From: Treponema sp.
Lineage (GTDB): Bacteria; Spirochaetota; Spirochaetia; Treponematales; Treponemataceae
Assembly: GCA_017962415.1 (NCBI GenBank)
Contig: JAGCVK010000080.1
Span: forward strand, 1 to 45,228
Reading direction: 5' to 3'
DNA length: 45,228 nt
Below the pieces are notes generated by a model. The model was not told the origin of the DNA, made no database searches, and saw only the letters and a program-made list of their open reading frames with translations. Below, in pieces: positions 30,134-39,988 of the stretch. Each line of letters starts with the position of its first letter. Position 1 is the stretch's first letter. The position numbers and the translations under genes are program-made.

Positions 30134-31296
30134 AAAAAAAACAGTTTATTTTATTAACAATTTGCATTTTGATTTTGGCTGCGCTTCTTAGCGCTGCAAT
30201 TACGGTAAAAGTGCTGAGTCTTCCGGTTTTAAAAAGTGAGGCGGGTAAAGCGGAAGTTGAAATTAATGGCGGTTCTGTAAATGCCGCTTTGGGCAGCGGC
30301 ACTTTGGACAGCGGCACTTTTGAAAGTGCCGCTGTAGGTATTTCTGCTTCGCCAGAGGTTAGAGTTCGCATTGAAATTCCGAGCGGAATGAGTGCGGCCG
30401 GCGCGGCGCGTTTGCTTAAGGAAAATGGGTTGATTAGAAACGCGGCTTTGTTTTATTACACGGCACGTTATCCGTTTCTAAAAACTTTTTTGTATGGAAA
30501 AGGTTCTGGTAATAAATTTGTTCTTAAAAGCGGAATCTATTATGTAAGTCCTGCAATGAATATTGCAGAAATTCAGACTTTGCTTTCGTCAGGTCAGCAG
30601 GAATATTTAAAAGTTTCAATTCCAGAAGGCTGGACTATTTCTAAAATTGCAGCAGAACTGGAAGAATACAGAATTTGTTCTGCTTATGATTTTATTTCAA
30701 TTTGTAAAAGTGCTGATTTTGCCTCTTCCTGTGGAATTGCCGGCGAAACCTGCGAAGGCTTTCTTTTTCCAGACACTTATTTTTTGACTGTTGATATGAC
30801 AGCTGAATCTGTTGCAAAACTTATGATTCAAACTTTTTTTGACAAGATTCAAAAAATTCCAACTCTCGCAGCTATGAATGCAGAAGACCTTTATGAAACT
30901 GTTACTTTAGCTTCAATTGTTGAACGTGAATATCGTGTTGAAGAAGAAGCTCCTCTTATTGCAAGTGTTTTCAAAAATCGCCTTCGCCGTAGCATTGGGC
31001 TTTATTCCTGCGCAACTATTGAGTATGTTCTCACAGAAATTCTTGGCCGCCCGCATCCGGATCGTATTTTGATTGAAGATACAAAAATTGATAATCCTTA
31101 CAACACTTATGTTTGGGCAGGACTTCCGCCGGGACCTATTTCAAATCCGGGTCTTATTGCTTTAAGCGCAAGTGCAGATACTCCTAAAACAAATTATTAT
31201 TTCTTTCAGATTGTAGATCCTGCACAAGGCCGGCATGTATTTACAACAAATTTTGAAGAGCATATTCAGAGTCATAATCTCTATACCAAAAAGTAA
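30130..31296 (+). CDS. mltG: Endolytic murein transglycosylase
   Basis: A 388-residue inner-membrane protein that cuts nascent glycan strands and so helps terminate peptidoglycan chains. A membrane helix (residues 8-27) is followed by a LysM-like lobe with IEIPSGMSAAGAARLL and SIPEGWTISKIAAEL, then the YceG catalytic domain. The catalytic Glu is E265 in ASIVEREY. The later NPYNTYVWAGLPPGPISNPG motif is also diagnostic. The ATG at 30130 overlaps the stop of the small upstream gene; an ATG 12 codons earlier is inside that gene and less likely. A perfect palindrome lies in its coding region. It lies 11 bases before dnaG. Confidence 0.93.
   Translation: MKKKQFILLTICILILAALLSAAITVKVLSLPVLKSEAGKAEVEINGGSVNAALGSGTLDSGTFESAAVGISASPEVRVRIEIPSGMSAAGAARLLKENGLIRNAALFYYTARYPFLKTFLYGKGSGNKFVLKSGIYYVSPAMNIAEIQTLLSSGQQEYLKVSIPEGWTISKIAAELEEYRICSAYDFISICKSADFASSCGIAGETCEGFLFPDTYFLTVDMTAESVAKLMIQTFFDKIQKIPTLAAMNAEDLYETVTLASIVEREYRVEEEAPLIASVFKNRLRRSIGLYSCATIEYVLTEILGRPHPDRILIEDTKIDNPYNTYVWAGLPPGPISNPGLIALSASADTPKTNYYFFQIVDPAQGRHVFTTNFEEHIQSHNLYTKK
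30309..30334. repeat. Perfect 26-base palindrome inside mltG
   Basis: CAGCGGCACTTT (30309-30320) is followed by TG and then its exact reverse complement AAAGTGCCGCTG (30323-30334), giving a 12-bp stem with a two-base loop. A partial direct copy, AGCGGCACTTTGGA, starts at 30295. The region encodes a Gly/Ser/Ala-rich linker after the membrane helix, where protein sequence is weakly constrained. Confidence 0.75.
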
Positions 31297-31307
31297 GGAG
31301 AAAGACT

Positions 31308-33125
31308 TTGGCTGGCGGTTATATTTCCAACGAAACAATAGACGCAATTCTCAATACAACAGACATTGTTGCTACGGTGGGCGAGTACACTAAACTTGAA
31401 CGACGCGGCCCAAACGACTGGTGGGGCTGCTGTCCGTTTCATGGTGAAAAAACGGCTTCCTTTCACGTTGACGGCGATAAAAAGTTTTATCATTGTTTTG
31501 GCTGTCATAAAGGTGGAAATGTTGTCAGTTTCATTATGGAAATGGAAAAACTTTCTTATGTTGATACGCTTGAAATGCTCGCAAAAAAATCTGGAATTCA
31601 GATAAAATATCAGGACGGTTATAAACCTGATTCAAACCGCACAAAATTTGACGAAGCTGAAAAATATATCGAGCTTTATGAGCGTACCGCTTCTATGTTT
31701 CATTATTTTTTAATGGAAACTGAACCTGGAAAAAAAGCGCTTGAATATGTTACAAAACGCGGGCTTACAAAAGAAACTATTCAGAAATTTAAACTTGGTT
31801 ATGCGCCCGCAGACCGAAAATGGCTTTTTCATTTTTTAAGAAGCAAAAATTTTAGTGCTGAATTTCTGGCAAAATCCGGGCTTTTTAGTCAAAAATATCC
31901 TGAATATTCCTTTTTTTCAGACAGACTTATGTTCCCGATTTTTAACCGTAAGGGGCAGATTGTTGCATTTGGTGGCCGCGTGCTTCCGCCTGCGAACGAA
32001 AAAGAGCGAAAGTATTTAAACTCCGGCGACCTTCCGCAATTCAAAAAGCGCGAAACTCTTTTTGGCTTTAGTTTTGCAAAGAATTCAATCCGCGAAAAAA
32101 AATCAATTATTTTTTGCGAAGGAAATATGGACGTAATTGCGTATCATCAATGCGGACTTGATTATGCAGTTGCAACACTTGGAACAGCTCTTACAGCGGA
32201 GCATATCAAAATGATTTCTGGTTTTGTTGCCGGCGGTACGGTTTATCTTTCTTTTGATTCAGACGGAGCCGGGCAGGAAGCAACTTGGAAAGCTATAAAA
32301 TTGTGCCGCGAGCACGATCTTACTGTAAAAATTATCAGATTAAAAGGTGGCAAAGATCCTGCCGAAATCATGTTGAAATTTGGTGCCGAAAACTTGACGG
32401 CTCAGGTAAAGAGTGCTATATTAGATAGTGATTATTTGATATTTAGACTAGGTGAAAAATACCCTGTGGAAACACCTGAGGGTAAAACTAAAGCTGCTTT
32501 GGAATACTTCGAGTACGTTGATTCGCTTCAGTCTGATATTCAAAAAGAATCATGTCTGGAACAGTTGTGTCAGGCATTTAATCTGAAACCGGAGGCTGTA
32601 AAAAGAGATTTTAATAATCGTAGCAAGGCCCGCGAACGCGCAAATATCCGGCAAAATAATAATCAAACAGAACAAGGAACACAAATCAAACTCGATGCAG
32701 AATTGAGGGGATTGATTGCTGTTACCGCCGATTTGAACCAATTTGAGGTTCTGCGTAGTAAACTGACCGAACAAGATTTTAATAATCCTGCTGCCAAAAG
32801 GTTATACAAAGTACTGGAAGAATGCTTTGTTGAAAAGATCTTTACAATACAGGATATTCTTAATCGCTGTAATGATGAAAATTTGGTTCAGTTGATTACT
32901 GGATCTATTTCGTCTGGAGTCTATCAGAGTGAAAAAGTTAGTGTCATAATTGCAGACACGGTAAATTATATTAAGAAAAATAAACTTGATGCCCAGCGTA
33001 ATAAATTATTGCAAAGAATCCGAGAATATACAGTAGTGACTCAAGAAGATCAGAATCAGCTTAACGCTCTTCTGGCCGAAAAACTCCAACTTGATAAGCA
33101 AGTACAAAGCTTAGGGAAAAAGTAG
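31308..33125 (+). CDS. dnaG: DNA primase
   Basis: A 605-residue primase that makes the RNA primers for replication. The N-terminal zinc finger is CPFHGEKT ... CFGCHKGG (ligands C42, H45, C63, C66). The TOPRIM core carries [15 protein letters not shown] and [17 protein letters not shown]. The C-terminal third is the helicase-interaction region. The start is TTG with AAGGAG eight bases upstream. The stop overlaps the GTG start of rpoD, giving the common dnaG-rpoD pair. Confidence 0.96.
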   Translation: MAGGYISNETIDAILNTTDIVATVGEYTKLERRGPNDWWGCCPFHGEKTASFHVDGDKKFYHCFGCHKGGNVVSFIMEMEKLSYVDTLEMLAKKSGIQIKYQDGYKPDSNRTKFDEAEKYIELYERTASMFHYFLMETEPGKKALEYVTKRGLTKETIQKFKLGYAPADRKWLFHFLRSKNFSAEFLAKSGLFSQKYPEYSFFSDRLMFPIFNRKGQIVAFGGRVLPPANEKERKYLNSGDLPQFKKRETLFGFSFAKNSIREKKSIIFCEGNMDVIAYHQCGLDYAVATLGTALTAEHIKMISGFVAGGTVYLSFDSDGAGQEATWKAIKLCREHDLTVKIIRLKGGKDPAEIMLKFGAENLTAQVKSAILDSDYLIFRLGEKYPVETPEGKTKAALEYFEYVDSLQSDIQKESCLEQLCQAFNLKPEAVKRDFNNRSKARERANIRQNNNQTEQGTQIKLDAELRGLIAVTADLNQFEVLRSKLTEQDFNNPAAKRLYKVLEECFVEKIFTIQDILNRCNDENLVQLITGSISSGVYQSEKVSVIIADTVNYIKKNKLDAQRNKLLQRIREYTVVTQEDQNQLNALLAEKLQLDKQVQSLGKK

Positions 33126-34993
33126 TGAATACTTCTATGGACGAAAAAAGCAGTGCTGCTCTCATAGGTAATGCAGCTGTTGAAAAACTCATTGAGTTTT
33201 CAAAAACAAAACGGTTCATTACATGGGACGATGTAATTGAATATCTTGGGCAGGAATTTGTTAATTCTGACGAATTAATGGAGCCTGTTCTCAAACAACT
33301 TAAAGACATTAACCGCGAACCTGTCGAAACTGACATCATCGGAACGGAAGAAGACGGTTCTGATGAGCTTGTTGATGACGAAGATGATGACGGAATCATG
33401 CTGGATCAAGATGATGACGAAATTTCTTCTGATGACGAAACTGCGGAAATTGAGCAGGTTGAAAAAAAACTTGCGGCTTCTAAAAATCGCCTTGTAAACA
33501 GCGATAAAGATTCAAGCGTTGACGATCCAATTCGTCTTTATCTTCGCGAAATTGGTAAGGAAAATCTTCTTAATGCTGAGCAGGAAGTTGAACTTTCTAA
33601 AACAATGGAGCAGGGCAATAATATCATAAAAGATGTAATCAAAAATTCTGGAATTATGATTCCAGAGTTCTTTGCAATTGCTCAAAAAGCCTTTACAAGA
33701 ATTGACATTCACGAGCCTGGTAAAACCCGTAAAGAAATCAACGAGGAAATGGCCGACAAGCGCCGCCTTAAGAGTTTTTACGGCGAGCACATTAAGCCTG
33801 TTTTGCCTGAAATGAAGCAATATATGGCTCTTAAAAAGCAGCTTTTTGAAGCTGATCAGTCTAGTGCAATTTTTGATAATCCTCAGCTCATTGAGCTTCG
33901 TAAAAAAATCATTCCTGAACTTCAGAAAGTTGATATTCAGACTGAAGAACTTGATAAGTTTACTCAAAAATATCGTGAAGCAACAATCAAGATTGAAGAA
34001 TATCATCAGAAGCAGGAAAAAAAGATGAAGGAATTGCGCATTTCTAATCCTTCGGACTTGCGCAATCTTGGACGTAAAATTTCTATCCGCTCGCAGGCTG
34101 CTAAACTTGAGCAGGAACTTAATATGAGCGCCGATGAAATCCGCGAGATTTACACTCAGATTCAGAAAATTGAACGAAAACTTATTCGCCTTGAATATGA
34201 ATTTGAAAATAACGTTGAAATCATCTTAAAAATGGCTCAGGATATTGAACACGGCCGCTTGATGATGGAAAAGGCTAAGAATCGCCTTATTAATGCAAAC
34301 CTTCGTCTTGTAGTTTCTATCGCTAAAAAATATACAAACAGAGGTCTTCACTTCTTTGATTTGGTTCAGGAAGGAAACATCGGCCTTATTAAAGCTGTTG
34401 AAAAATTTGAATACCGAAAGGGATTTAAGTTTTCTACATATGCAACCTGGTGGATTCGTCAGGCGATTACCCGTTCTATTTCGGATCAGGCACGAACAAT
34501 CCGCGTTCCTGTTCATATGATTGAACAGATTAACAAAGTTGTGCGTGAAAGCCGCCAGCTTATGCAAAAACTTGGCCGTGAACCAACCGACGATGAGATT
34601 GCACAGCAGCTTGGCTGGCCATTAGCCCGCGTAAAGCAGGTTAAAAATGTTGCCCGCGAGCCAATTTCTCTTGAAACTCCAATTGGAGAGGAAGAAGATT
34701 CAATTTTGGGAGACTTTATCGAAGATAAGGAAGTTGAAAATCCGGCAACACAGACTGCATTTACTTTACTTCAGGAGCAGTTGCGTACTGTTTTGAACAC
34801 ATTGCCACCGCGTGAACAGGAAGTTTTGAAAATGCGTTTTGGTCTGGAAGACGGTTATTCTCTTACTTTGGAAGAGGTTGGTCTTTACTTTGATGTAACA
34901 CGCGAGCGTATTCGTCAGATTGAAGCTAAAGCTTTGAGAAGACTTCGACACCCGCGCCGTGCAAACGGACTTCGTGATTATATTGAAACCTAA
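33125..34993 (+). CDS. rpoD: Primary RNA polymerase sigma factor (sigma-70)
   Basis: A 622-residue housekeeping sigma factor. Region 1.1 is followed by an acidic stretch (about residues 75-110). Region 1.2 has [17 protein letters not shown]. Region 2 has [32 protein letters not shown] and [15 protein letters not shown]. Region 4 has [13 protein letters not shown] and the helix-turn-helix [20 protein letters not shown]. The start is GTG at 33125, overlapping the dnaG stop; an ATG four codons on is a possible alternative. Its intact regions 2.4 and 4.2 agree with the TTGACN/TATNNT promoters seen in the window. Confidence 0.97.
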   Translation: MNTSMDEKSSAALIGNAAVEKLIEFSKTKRFITWDDVIEYLGQEFVNSDELMEPVLKQLKDINREPVETDIIGTEEDGSDELVDDEDDDGIMLDQDDDEISSDDETAEIEQVEKKLAASKNRLVNSDKDSSVDDPIRLYLREIGKENLLNAEQEVELSKTMEQGNNIIKDVIKNSGIMIPEFFAIAQKAFTRIDIHEPGKTRKEINEEMADKRRLKSFYGEHIKPVLPEMKQYMALKKQLFEADQSSAIFDNPQLIELRKKIIPELQKVDIQTEELDKFTQKYREATIKIEEYHQKQEKKMKELRISNPSDLRNLGRKISIRSQAAKLEQELNMSADEIREIYTQIQKIERKLIRLEYEFENNVEIILKMAQDIEHGRLMMEKAKNRLINANLRLVVSIAKKYTNRGLHFFDLVQEGNIGLIKAVEKFEYRKGFKFSTYATWWIRQAITRSISDQARTIRVPVHMIEQINKVVRESRQLMQKLGREPTDDEIAQQLGWPLARVKQVKNVAREPISLETPIGEEEDSILGDFIEDKEVENPATQTAFTLLQEQLRTVLNTLPPREQEVLKMRFGLEDGYSLTLEEVGLYFDVTRERIRQIEAKALRRLRHPRRANGLRDYIET

Positions 34994-35006
34994 TAAAATC
35001 AGCGCA

Positions 35007-35038
35007 AAGATGCCGCATCAGTTTTGATGCGGTATCTT
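35007..35038 (+). terminator. Hairpin after rpoD
   Basis: AAGATGCCGCATCA (35007-35020) pairs with TGATGCGGTATCTT (35025-35038) around four bases, with one G-U pair. No T run follows, so it may stabilise the rpoD mRNA end or give partial termination rather than act as a classic terminator. Confidence 0.55.
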
Positions 35039-35102
35039 CAATATAGACTAAAATTGTAAAAAATTATAAAATAAATAGATATTTTAACTAAGGAACCTTG
35101 AG

Positions 35103-36071
35103 ATGGTAACAACAGAAGTTTTTGAGAATCTGAAATCTTTGCAGGAGATTCTCGTACAGAAATACGAGCTGGAAGGAAAAAAGAACGACGCTCCTAAACA
35201 GCTCAGCAATCAGGAAGATTTGCTTGCTAAAACACAAAAGGAGTTCATTGAGCAGAAATCAAATTATGATGCAACTCAGGCAAAAGTTGCAGAACTCAAA
35301 TCTCAGCTTGATGAAGCTGTAAAATCTCGCGAAGAAGGCGAAAAAGGTGTTGCAAACAGTACAACTCATCGTGAGTACGAAGCACTCGAAAAGCAGATTA
35401 CAGAAGCAAAACTTCTCGAAGAACAGGTAAGAAAGGAACTTCAGAGAGAAGAAAAGAACCTTGCTGAATACAATGAAGGTCTTAAGAACTCTGAGGAACT
35501 TATTAAGTTCCAGGAAAGCGAACTTAACGCAAGCCGCAATTCTCTTAATGATGAAATTGCTTCTTACGATGCAAAACTCAACGAACTTAAAGTTGAAGAA
35601 GATAAAATCACTAAAAATATCAATAAAATCTATGCAACAGAAGAAAATGCTGAACTTAAGGCTCAGGAAATCCTTTTTAAGTTCCAGAGAATTATTCAGC
35701 GCAATTCAGAAGGTATTGTTTCTGTAAGAAACGGTGTTTGTTCTGGTTGTCATATGATTCTTCCTGCAAACTTTGCAAACGAAGTGCGCGAAGGTGAAGA
35801 TATTAATTTCTGTCCTTATTGCAGCCGCATTCTTTATTACGAAGAAGTAAGCGAAGATCAGGAAGAAAACTACTTCAATATGGGAGCTGCAGGTAGCCTT
35901 GCAGGTCTTGATGATGAAGACGAAGATGATTCTGAGTTCGGCGATGAAGACGAGGACGAAGAAACAAGATCAGAATTCGACGATGATGATGAAATCGACG
36001 AAGAGGATTCTGATGAATCTGACGAAGAAGAAGATTCAGATGATGAATCTGATGATGAAGACGAAGAGTAA
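35103..36071 (+). CDS. Coiled-coil zinc-ribbon protein with acidic tail
   Basis: A 322-residue cytoplasmic protein of the C4-type zinc-ribbon family (CT398-like, PF02591). Residues 10-190 form a long coiled coil (for example SREEGEKGVANSTTHREYEA and EKQITEAKLLEEQVRKEL). The zinc ribbon is CSGC at 213-216 and CPYC at 237-240. The last 60 residues (from about 260) are nearly all Asp, Glu and Ser, an extreme acidic tail. Family members are thought to be linked to secretion or to nucleic-acid-related complexes in different phyla; none of this is proven here. It is followed by rnpB. Confidence 0.85.
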   Translation: MVTTEVFENLKSLQEILVQKYELEGKKNDAPKQLSNQEDLLAKTQKEFIEQKSNYDATQAKVAELKSQLDEAVKSREEGEKGVANSTTHREYEALEKQITEAKLLEEQVRKELQREEKNLAEYNEGLKNSEELIKFQESELNASRNSLNDEIASYDAKLNELKVEEDKITKNINKIYATEENAELKAQEILFKFQRIIQRNSEGIVSVRNGVCSGCHMILPANFANEVREGEDINFCPYCSRILYYEEVSEDQEENYFNMGAAGSLAGLDDEDEDDSEFGDEDEDEETRSEFDDDDEIDEEDSDESDEEEDSDDESDDEDEE

Positions 36072-36096
36072 GTCTTCATAGTTAATTTGTTTTTAT

Positions 36097-36508
36097 AACA
36101 GATGGAATATAACCGCGCTGCTGTTTCCTGATGAAAGAATTCAGCGGTGAGAGAAAGTCCGGGCTCCTTCGGAAAGAATGCCGGGTAATAACCGGGCACA
36201 AACTGGCAGCTGCATAAGTTCTTGCACAACCCAGCGCGTGACAGATAGTGCAACAGAAATTGTACCGCCCGCCGCAAGGCGAGTAAGGGTGAAAAGGCGG
36301 TGTAAGAGACCACCGGTCTGGTCGGTAACGGCCGACGCTTGTAAACCTCATTCGGAGCAAGATTAAGCAGCAGTTATGTTATTCCGAGCAATACTGCGGG
36401 TAAATCGCTGGAGCCGTAGGGTAACTTACGGTGCGGATAGATGGTTATTAGCAGCGTTTTGTTTTCAGAACGTTGCGAGACAGAACCCGGCTTATTGTTC
36501 CATCTGTT
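36097..36508 (+). ncRNA. rnpB: RNase P RNA (A-type)
   Basis: The catalytic RNA of RNase P, which trims tRNA 5' ends. The 5' strand AACAGATGGAA pairs with TTCCATCTGTT at the 3' end to form P1. The conserved GAGAGAAAGTCCGGGCTCC block follows at about 36150. The 3' universal motif AGACAGAACCCGGCTTA lies near 36478. The GTAAACCTC...GGAGCAAG segment is also typical. Ends are set by P1 and are accurate to a few bases. A T run to 36514 terminates transcription. This explains the 459-base gap without a protein gene. Confidence 0.95.
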
Positions 36509-36530
36509 TTTTTTATAAAGTGGTGGGAAA

Positions 36531-37487
36531 GTGAAAGCGAATTACAACTTTAAAAACAGTAACTATGCTAAAAAGAAAAGTCACGCTTTGCGAAATACGC
36601 TGCGCGTTGCTTTGGTAATTATTGCTTTAGCTGCTATCATCATCTCATCTATTTTTGGAATCAAAAAATATCAACAGGGCAGAATCACAATAAAAACAAT
36701 AAAGACTGCCTGGTCAACTTATGATTATCAAAAAGTTTACGAACTTTCAAAAGCCTTTCTTCAGGATAATACTTACAACAATACAGCTTTAACATATTAC
36801 AGTTATGCCTGCTTTTTTTTAGCTCAGGCTCAAACTGATACTCAGCAAACACAGTCTTATCTCGATGAATGCATTAATAACATAAGAATTGCATTGTACG
36901 ATGCAGATAAATCGCTTGTTCCGCAGCTTCAGTATATGCTCGGACGCGCTTACTTTTACAAAAACACAATTACAACACATTATTACGCAGATCTTGCTGT
37001 AAAATATCTTTTGCTCGCAAAAGAAAACGGCTATGAAGCTGATGATATTTCTGAATATTTGGGATTAAGCTACGCTTCACTTGGAATGACAATGGAAAGC
37101 ATTGCAGCTTTTACCGGCGCGCTTTTGATTCGTGAGTCAGATCCGCTTTTGCTTGCTATTGCAGAGCAGTATTATAAAGCAAAAGAATTAGATGCAGCTG
37201 AACAATATCTATTCAGAATCATAAAAAATAGCGATAATGAAGATATAAAGATTAAAAGCGAAAACCTTTTAGGAAATATATATATTGACCGAGAAAAATA
37301 TAATGAAGCAATGCAAGAATTTAATAATGTTTTGAAAAAAAATGAAAATTCTGCTGACGCACATTATGGAATTGGTGTAATATATGAGAAGCAGGGAAAT
37401 ATTGTGAAAGCCAGATCCGAATGGAGAAAGGCTCTCAAGATTCAGGTAAATCATCCTGGAGCCTTGCAAAAAATGTCTGAAAATTAA
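36531..37487 (+). CDS. Membrane-anchored TPR protein
   Basis: A 318-residue protein with an N-terminal membrane helix (about residues 24-44, LRVALVIIALAAIIISSIFG) after a basic cytoplasmic tail, then tetratricopeptide repeats across residues 60-315. The clearest repeats are near the C-terminus (SADAHYGIGVIYEKQGNIVK and GNIYIDREKYNEAMQEFNNV). TPRs bind other proteins. It precedes mreB by 30 bases, so a role as scaffold or accessory factor of the cell-elongation complex is plausible. The start is GTG with a GGTGGGA site. Orthologues before mreB occur in other treponemes as far as I recall. Confidence 0.8.
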   Translation: MKANYNFKNSNYAKKKSHALRNTLRVALVIIALAAIIISSIFGIKKYQQGRITIKTIKTAWSTYDYQKVYELSKAFLQDNTYNNTALTYYSYACFFLAQAQTDTQQTQSYLDECINNIRIALYDADKSLVPQLQYMLGRAYFYKNTITTHYYADLAVKYLLLAKENGYEADDISEYLGLSYASLGMTMESIAAFTGALLIRESDPLLLAIAEQYYKAKELDAAEQYLFRIIKNSDNEDIKIKSENLLGNIYIDREKYNEAMQEFNNVLKKNENSADAHYGIGVIYEKQGNIVKARSEWRKALKIQVNHPGALQKMSEN

Positions 37488-37517
37488 AAATATATAAAAA
37501 CTGGGAGGAATTTTTTA

Positions 37518-38555
37518 ATGGGATTTTTCGATAATTTTTCAACAGATATTGGTATTGATTTAGGAACTTGTAATACCTTGATTTATGTACGGGATAAGGG
37601 AATTGTAATTGATGAACCTTCCGTAATTGCTGTTGAGAAGGGAACAAAAAGAATTGTTGCCGTAGGTGCAGAAGCAAAGCGAATGCTTGACAAAACTCCT
37701 GGTAATATTATGGCTATCCGTCCACTTGCTGACGGTGTAATTGCTGATATTGACAGCACAGAAAAGATGATTAAATACTTCATCTCAAAAATCATTCCGC
37801 GTCATCAGCTTTTTAAATCTGTAAGAATGAAAATCGGTATTCCTTCCTGTGTAACTGATGTTGAACGCCGTGCTGTTATTGAAGCTGCAATTAAAGCTGG
37901 CGCAAAGGAAGTTGAAGTAATCGAAGAAAGCCGCGCTGCCGCAATTGGTGCTGATATTCCAATCTTTGAACCTGCTGGTCATATGATTTGTGATATTGGT
38001 GGTGGTACAGCCGAAATCTCTGTAATTTCACTTGGCGGTATGGTTGTAACTCACTCAATCCGCGTTGGTGGAGACAAGTTTGACGAAGCAATTGTAAAGC
38101 ACGTTAAGAGTGTTCATAACCTTATTATTGGTCAGCCTGCTGCTGAGCGTCTTAAGATTCAGATTGGTAATGCTGCTCCAGAAAAAACAATCGAAAAAAT
38201 GGAGCTTAAGGGAACTGACGCTATTACTGGTCTTCCACGCCGTCTCGAAATTGATAGCGTTGAAGTTCGCGAAGCGCTCAAAGAGCCTGTTACAAAAATT
38301 GTAGAAGAAATTAAATCTGTATTGAGTGAAACTCCACCTGAGCTTGCATCAGATATTATTGAACGTGGTATTGTAATGACTGGCGGTGGTTCTATGCTCC
38401 GCGAGCTTCCAAAACTCGTTTCAAAAGAAACTGGTGTACCTGTAATTCTGGTAGAAAAGCCTCTTGAGTGTGTAGCTCTTGGAGCTGGAAAAGCGTTCGG
38501 ATTGTTCAAAGATATGAACTATGAACGAACAATTTACGACAGTCTTAATGACTAA
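37518..38555 (+). CDS. mreB: Rod-shape actin homologue MreB
   Basis: A 345-residue bacterial actin that forms membrane-bound filaments guiding lateral wall synthesis. The phosphate-1 loop [10 protein letters not shown], the phosphate-2 loop [17 protein letters not shown], the adenosine loop [14 protein letters not shown] and the [12 protein letters not shown] segment are all present. A GGAGG site lies upstream. It heads the mreB-mreC-mreD-mrdA-rodA operon. Confidence 0.98.
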   Translation: MGFFDNFSTDIGIDLGTCNTLIYVRDKGIVIDEPSVIAVEKGTKRIVAVGAEAKRMLDKTPGNIMAIRPLADGVIADIDSTEKMIKYFISKIIPRHQLFKSVRMKIGIPSCVTDVERRAVIEAAIKAGAKEVEVIEESRAAAIGADIPIFEPAGHMICDIGGGTAEISVISLGGMVVTHSIRVGGDKFDEAIVKHVKSVHNLIIGQPAAERLKIQIGNAAPEKTIEKMELKGTDAITGLPRRLEIDSVEVREALKEPVTKIVEEIKSVLSETPPELASDIIERGIVMTGGGSMLRELPKLVSKETGVPVILVEKPLECVALGAGKAFGLFKDMNYERTIYDSLND

Positions 38556-38579
38556 TTTTAAATTTTTTCTGGTTCTAAT

Positions 38580-39455
38580 ATGCACAGAAAGTCGAAATTT
38601 TCATTCAAAATAAAATTCTCAGAAGTTCTGCTTATAATTTATGTGCTTTTGTCTGCTGTTTTTTTGGCATTCAAATCGGGAGCATTTGTAATCAATTTTA
38701 AGCAGATTGGTTTTTCCGTAGTTTCTTCAATGGACAAAGGTGTGCATTTTGTGTTTGATGGCATAAAAAACACTTTTAGTGCCGTAGGAGAATTGCGAAA
38801 ACTTAGAAAAGATTACAACGACCTTGTTATTAAACTTGAAAACTACGAAGAAATGCAGCGTACAAACGCTGATATCCGAAAGGAAAATGCCCGCCTTAAA
38901 GAACAGCTTGATTTTGCTGTCTCTATGGAAGAAAAAAATATTCCGGCGCAAATTATCGCTCGCGATTTAGACAACGCTTTTACTTATCTTACGATTGATA
39001 AAGGCAGCGTAAATGGAATCAAAAAAAATATGCCGGTAATTGCCTTTCAGAACGGAAACCGCGGCCTTGTTGGCAAAGTTGTTCAGGTTGGAACTTTTAC
39101 GAGTCAGATTATGCCGATTTACAACATTAATAATATTGTTTCGGCTCGAATTCAAAATTCGCGCGACCTTGGTCTTGTAAACGGGCTTGGAAGCCAGGAT
39201 CAGCCGCTGCAAATGCAATATATCAGAAAATCAGTTGCCGAATCGCTTAATTTTGGTGATATTGTAGTAACTTCCGGCGAAAACGATAATTATATGCGCG
39301 ACATTACAATCGGAACAATTTCAAAAATTACAACAGTTGATTACAACTCATCTTTGAATATTGAGCTTATTCCAATTATTGATTTTGCTCGCCTTGAAAA
39401 TGTTATTGTTGTAAATCAAAAAGAACTTAATGACAGAAAATCGGATTCAAAATAG
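38580..39455 (+). CDS. mreC: Rod-shape protein MreC
   Basis: A 291-residue bitopic inner-membrane protein. Residues 16-35 are the membrane helix, residues 60-105 a coiled coil (NYEEMQRTNADIRKENARLK), and the rest a two-lobed beta domain with DNAFTYLTIDKGSVNGIKKN and GLVGKV, the MreC family core. It activates the PBP2-RodA pair in the periplasm. The ATG lacks a good ribosome binding site, so it may depend on translation from mreB 24 bases upstream. Confidence 0.95.
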   Translation: MHRKSKFSFKIKFSEVLLIIYVLLSAVFLAFKSGAFVINFKQIGFSVVSSMDKGVHFVFDGIKNTFSAVGELRKLRKDYNDLVIKLENYEEMQRTNADIRKENARLKEQLDFAVSMEEKNIPAQIIARDLDNAFTYLTIDKGSVNGIKKNMPVIAFQNGNRGLVGKVVQVGTFTSQIMPIYNINNIVSARIQNSRDLGLVNGLGSQDQPLQMQYIRKSVAESLNFGDIVVTSGENDNYMRDITIGTISKITTVDYNSSLNIELIPIIDFARLENVIVVNQKELNDRKSDSK

Positions 39456-39463
39456 GGGGATTT

Positions 39464-39988
39464 ATGGCTAAGTCAATTTTAGTGAGCAGCTTTATAATGC
39501 TTTGTGCAGCAATTATCGAATCTTCTATTTTATCAAATATAACTTTTTTATATATTGTTCCAGATTTGGTTTTGATTTGTTCTCTTTATTTTGCCATGCT
39601 AAACGGAAAGGTAGTAGGGGAAACAACAGGTTTTGTTTCCGGCCTTATTCTTGATTTTATAACTGGTTTTCCACCAGGATTTAATTGTCTTTACCGAACA
39701 ATTATAGGATATGTTTACGGAATTTTTTCTAAGACAATCATCATTTCTGGAATCATAATGCCAATGCTTAGTGTTGGTATTGGAACTATTGCTAAAACGC
39801 TTATGGTGCATTTAATTGCGCTTCTTTTTCCAAATGTGAAAATTTATATTGCGGGAATTATTTCTTATGATTTTCTTTTTGAATTTATCGCAAATATAAT
39901 TCTGGCACCGTTTATTTTCCATTTTCTTGGATTCTTTAGAAAATCACTGCTGGTTACATCTGTAAAGGATAATATCGATAATGTATAA
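39464..39988 (+). CDS. mreD: Rod-shape protein MreD
   Basis: A 174-residue protein with five membrane helices, matching MreD in length and position. The VSGLILDFITGFPPGFNCLYRT segment is the MreD family pattern (GLxxDxxxxxPxG). It is part of the elongasome with MreB, MreC, PBP2 and RodA. A GGGGG ribosome binding site lies upstream. It overlaps mrdA by eight bases. Confidence 0.93.
   Translation: MAKSILVSSFIMLCAAIIESSILSNITFLYIVPDLVLICSLYFAMLNGKVVGETTGFVSGLILDFITGFPPGFNCLYRTIIGYVYGIFSKTIIISGIIMPMLSVGIGTIAKTLMVHLIALLFPNVKIYIAGIISYDFLFEFIANIILAPFIFHFLGFFRKSLLVTSVKDNIDNV

Noticed and set aside
30241-30340. Possible CRISPR-like or tandem array because of repeated AGCGGCACTTT
   Set aside because: There are only two imperfect direct copies plus one inverted copy, with no regular spacers; it is better described as a single palindrome. 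No CRISPR array was seen anywhere in the window.
35870-36313. Minus-strand frame with a long poly-Ser segment
   Set aside because: The Ser run is the complement of the acidic tail codons of the zinc-ribbon gene and the rest overlaps rnpB.
36178-36366. 62-codon frame inside the rnpB region
   Set aside because: The sequence is explained by the conserved RNase P RNA; the frame is incidental.
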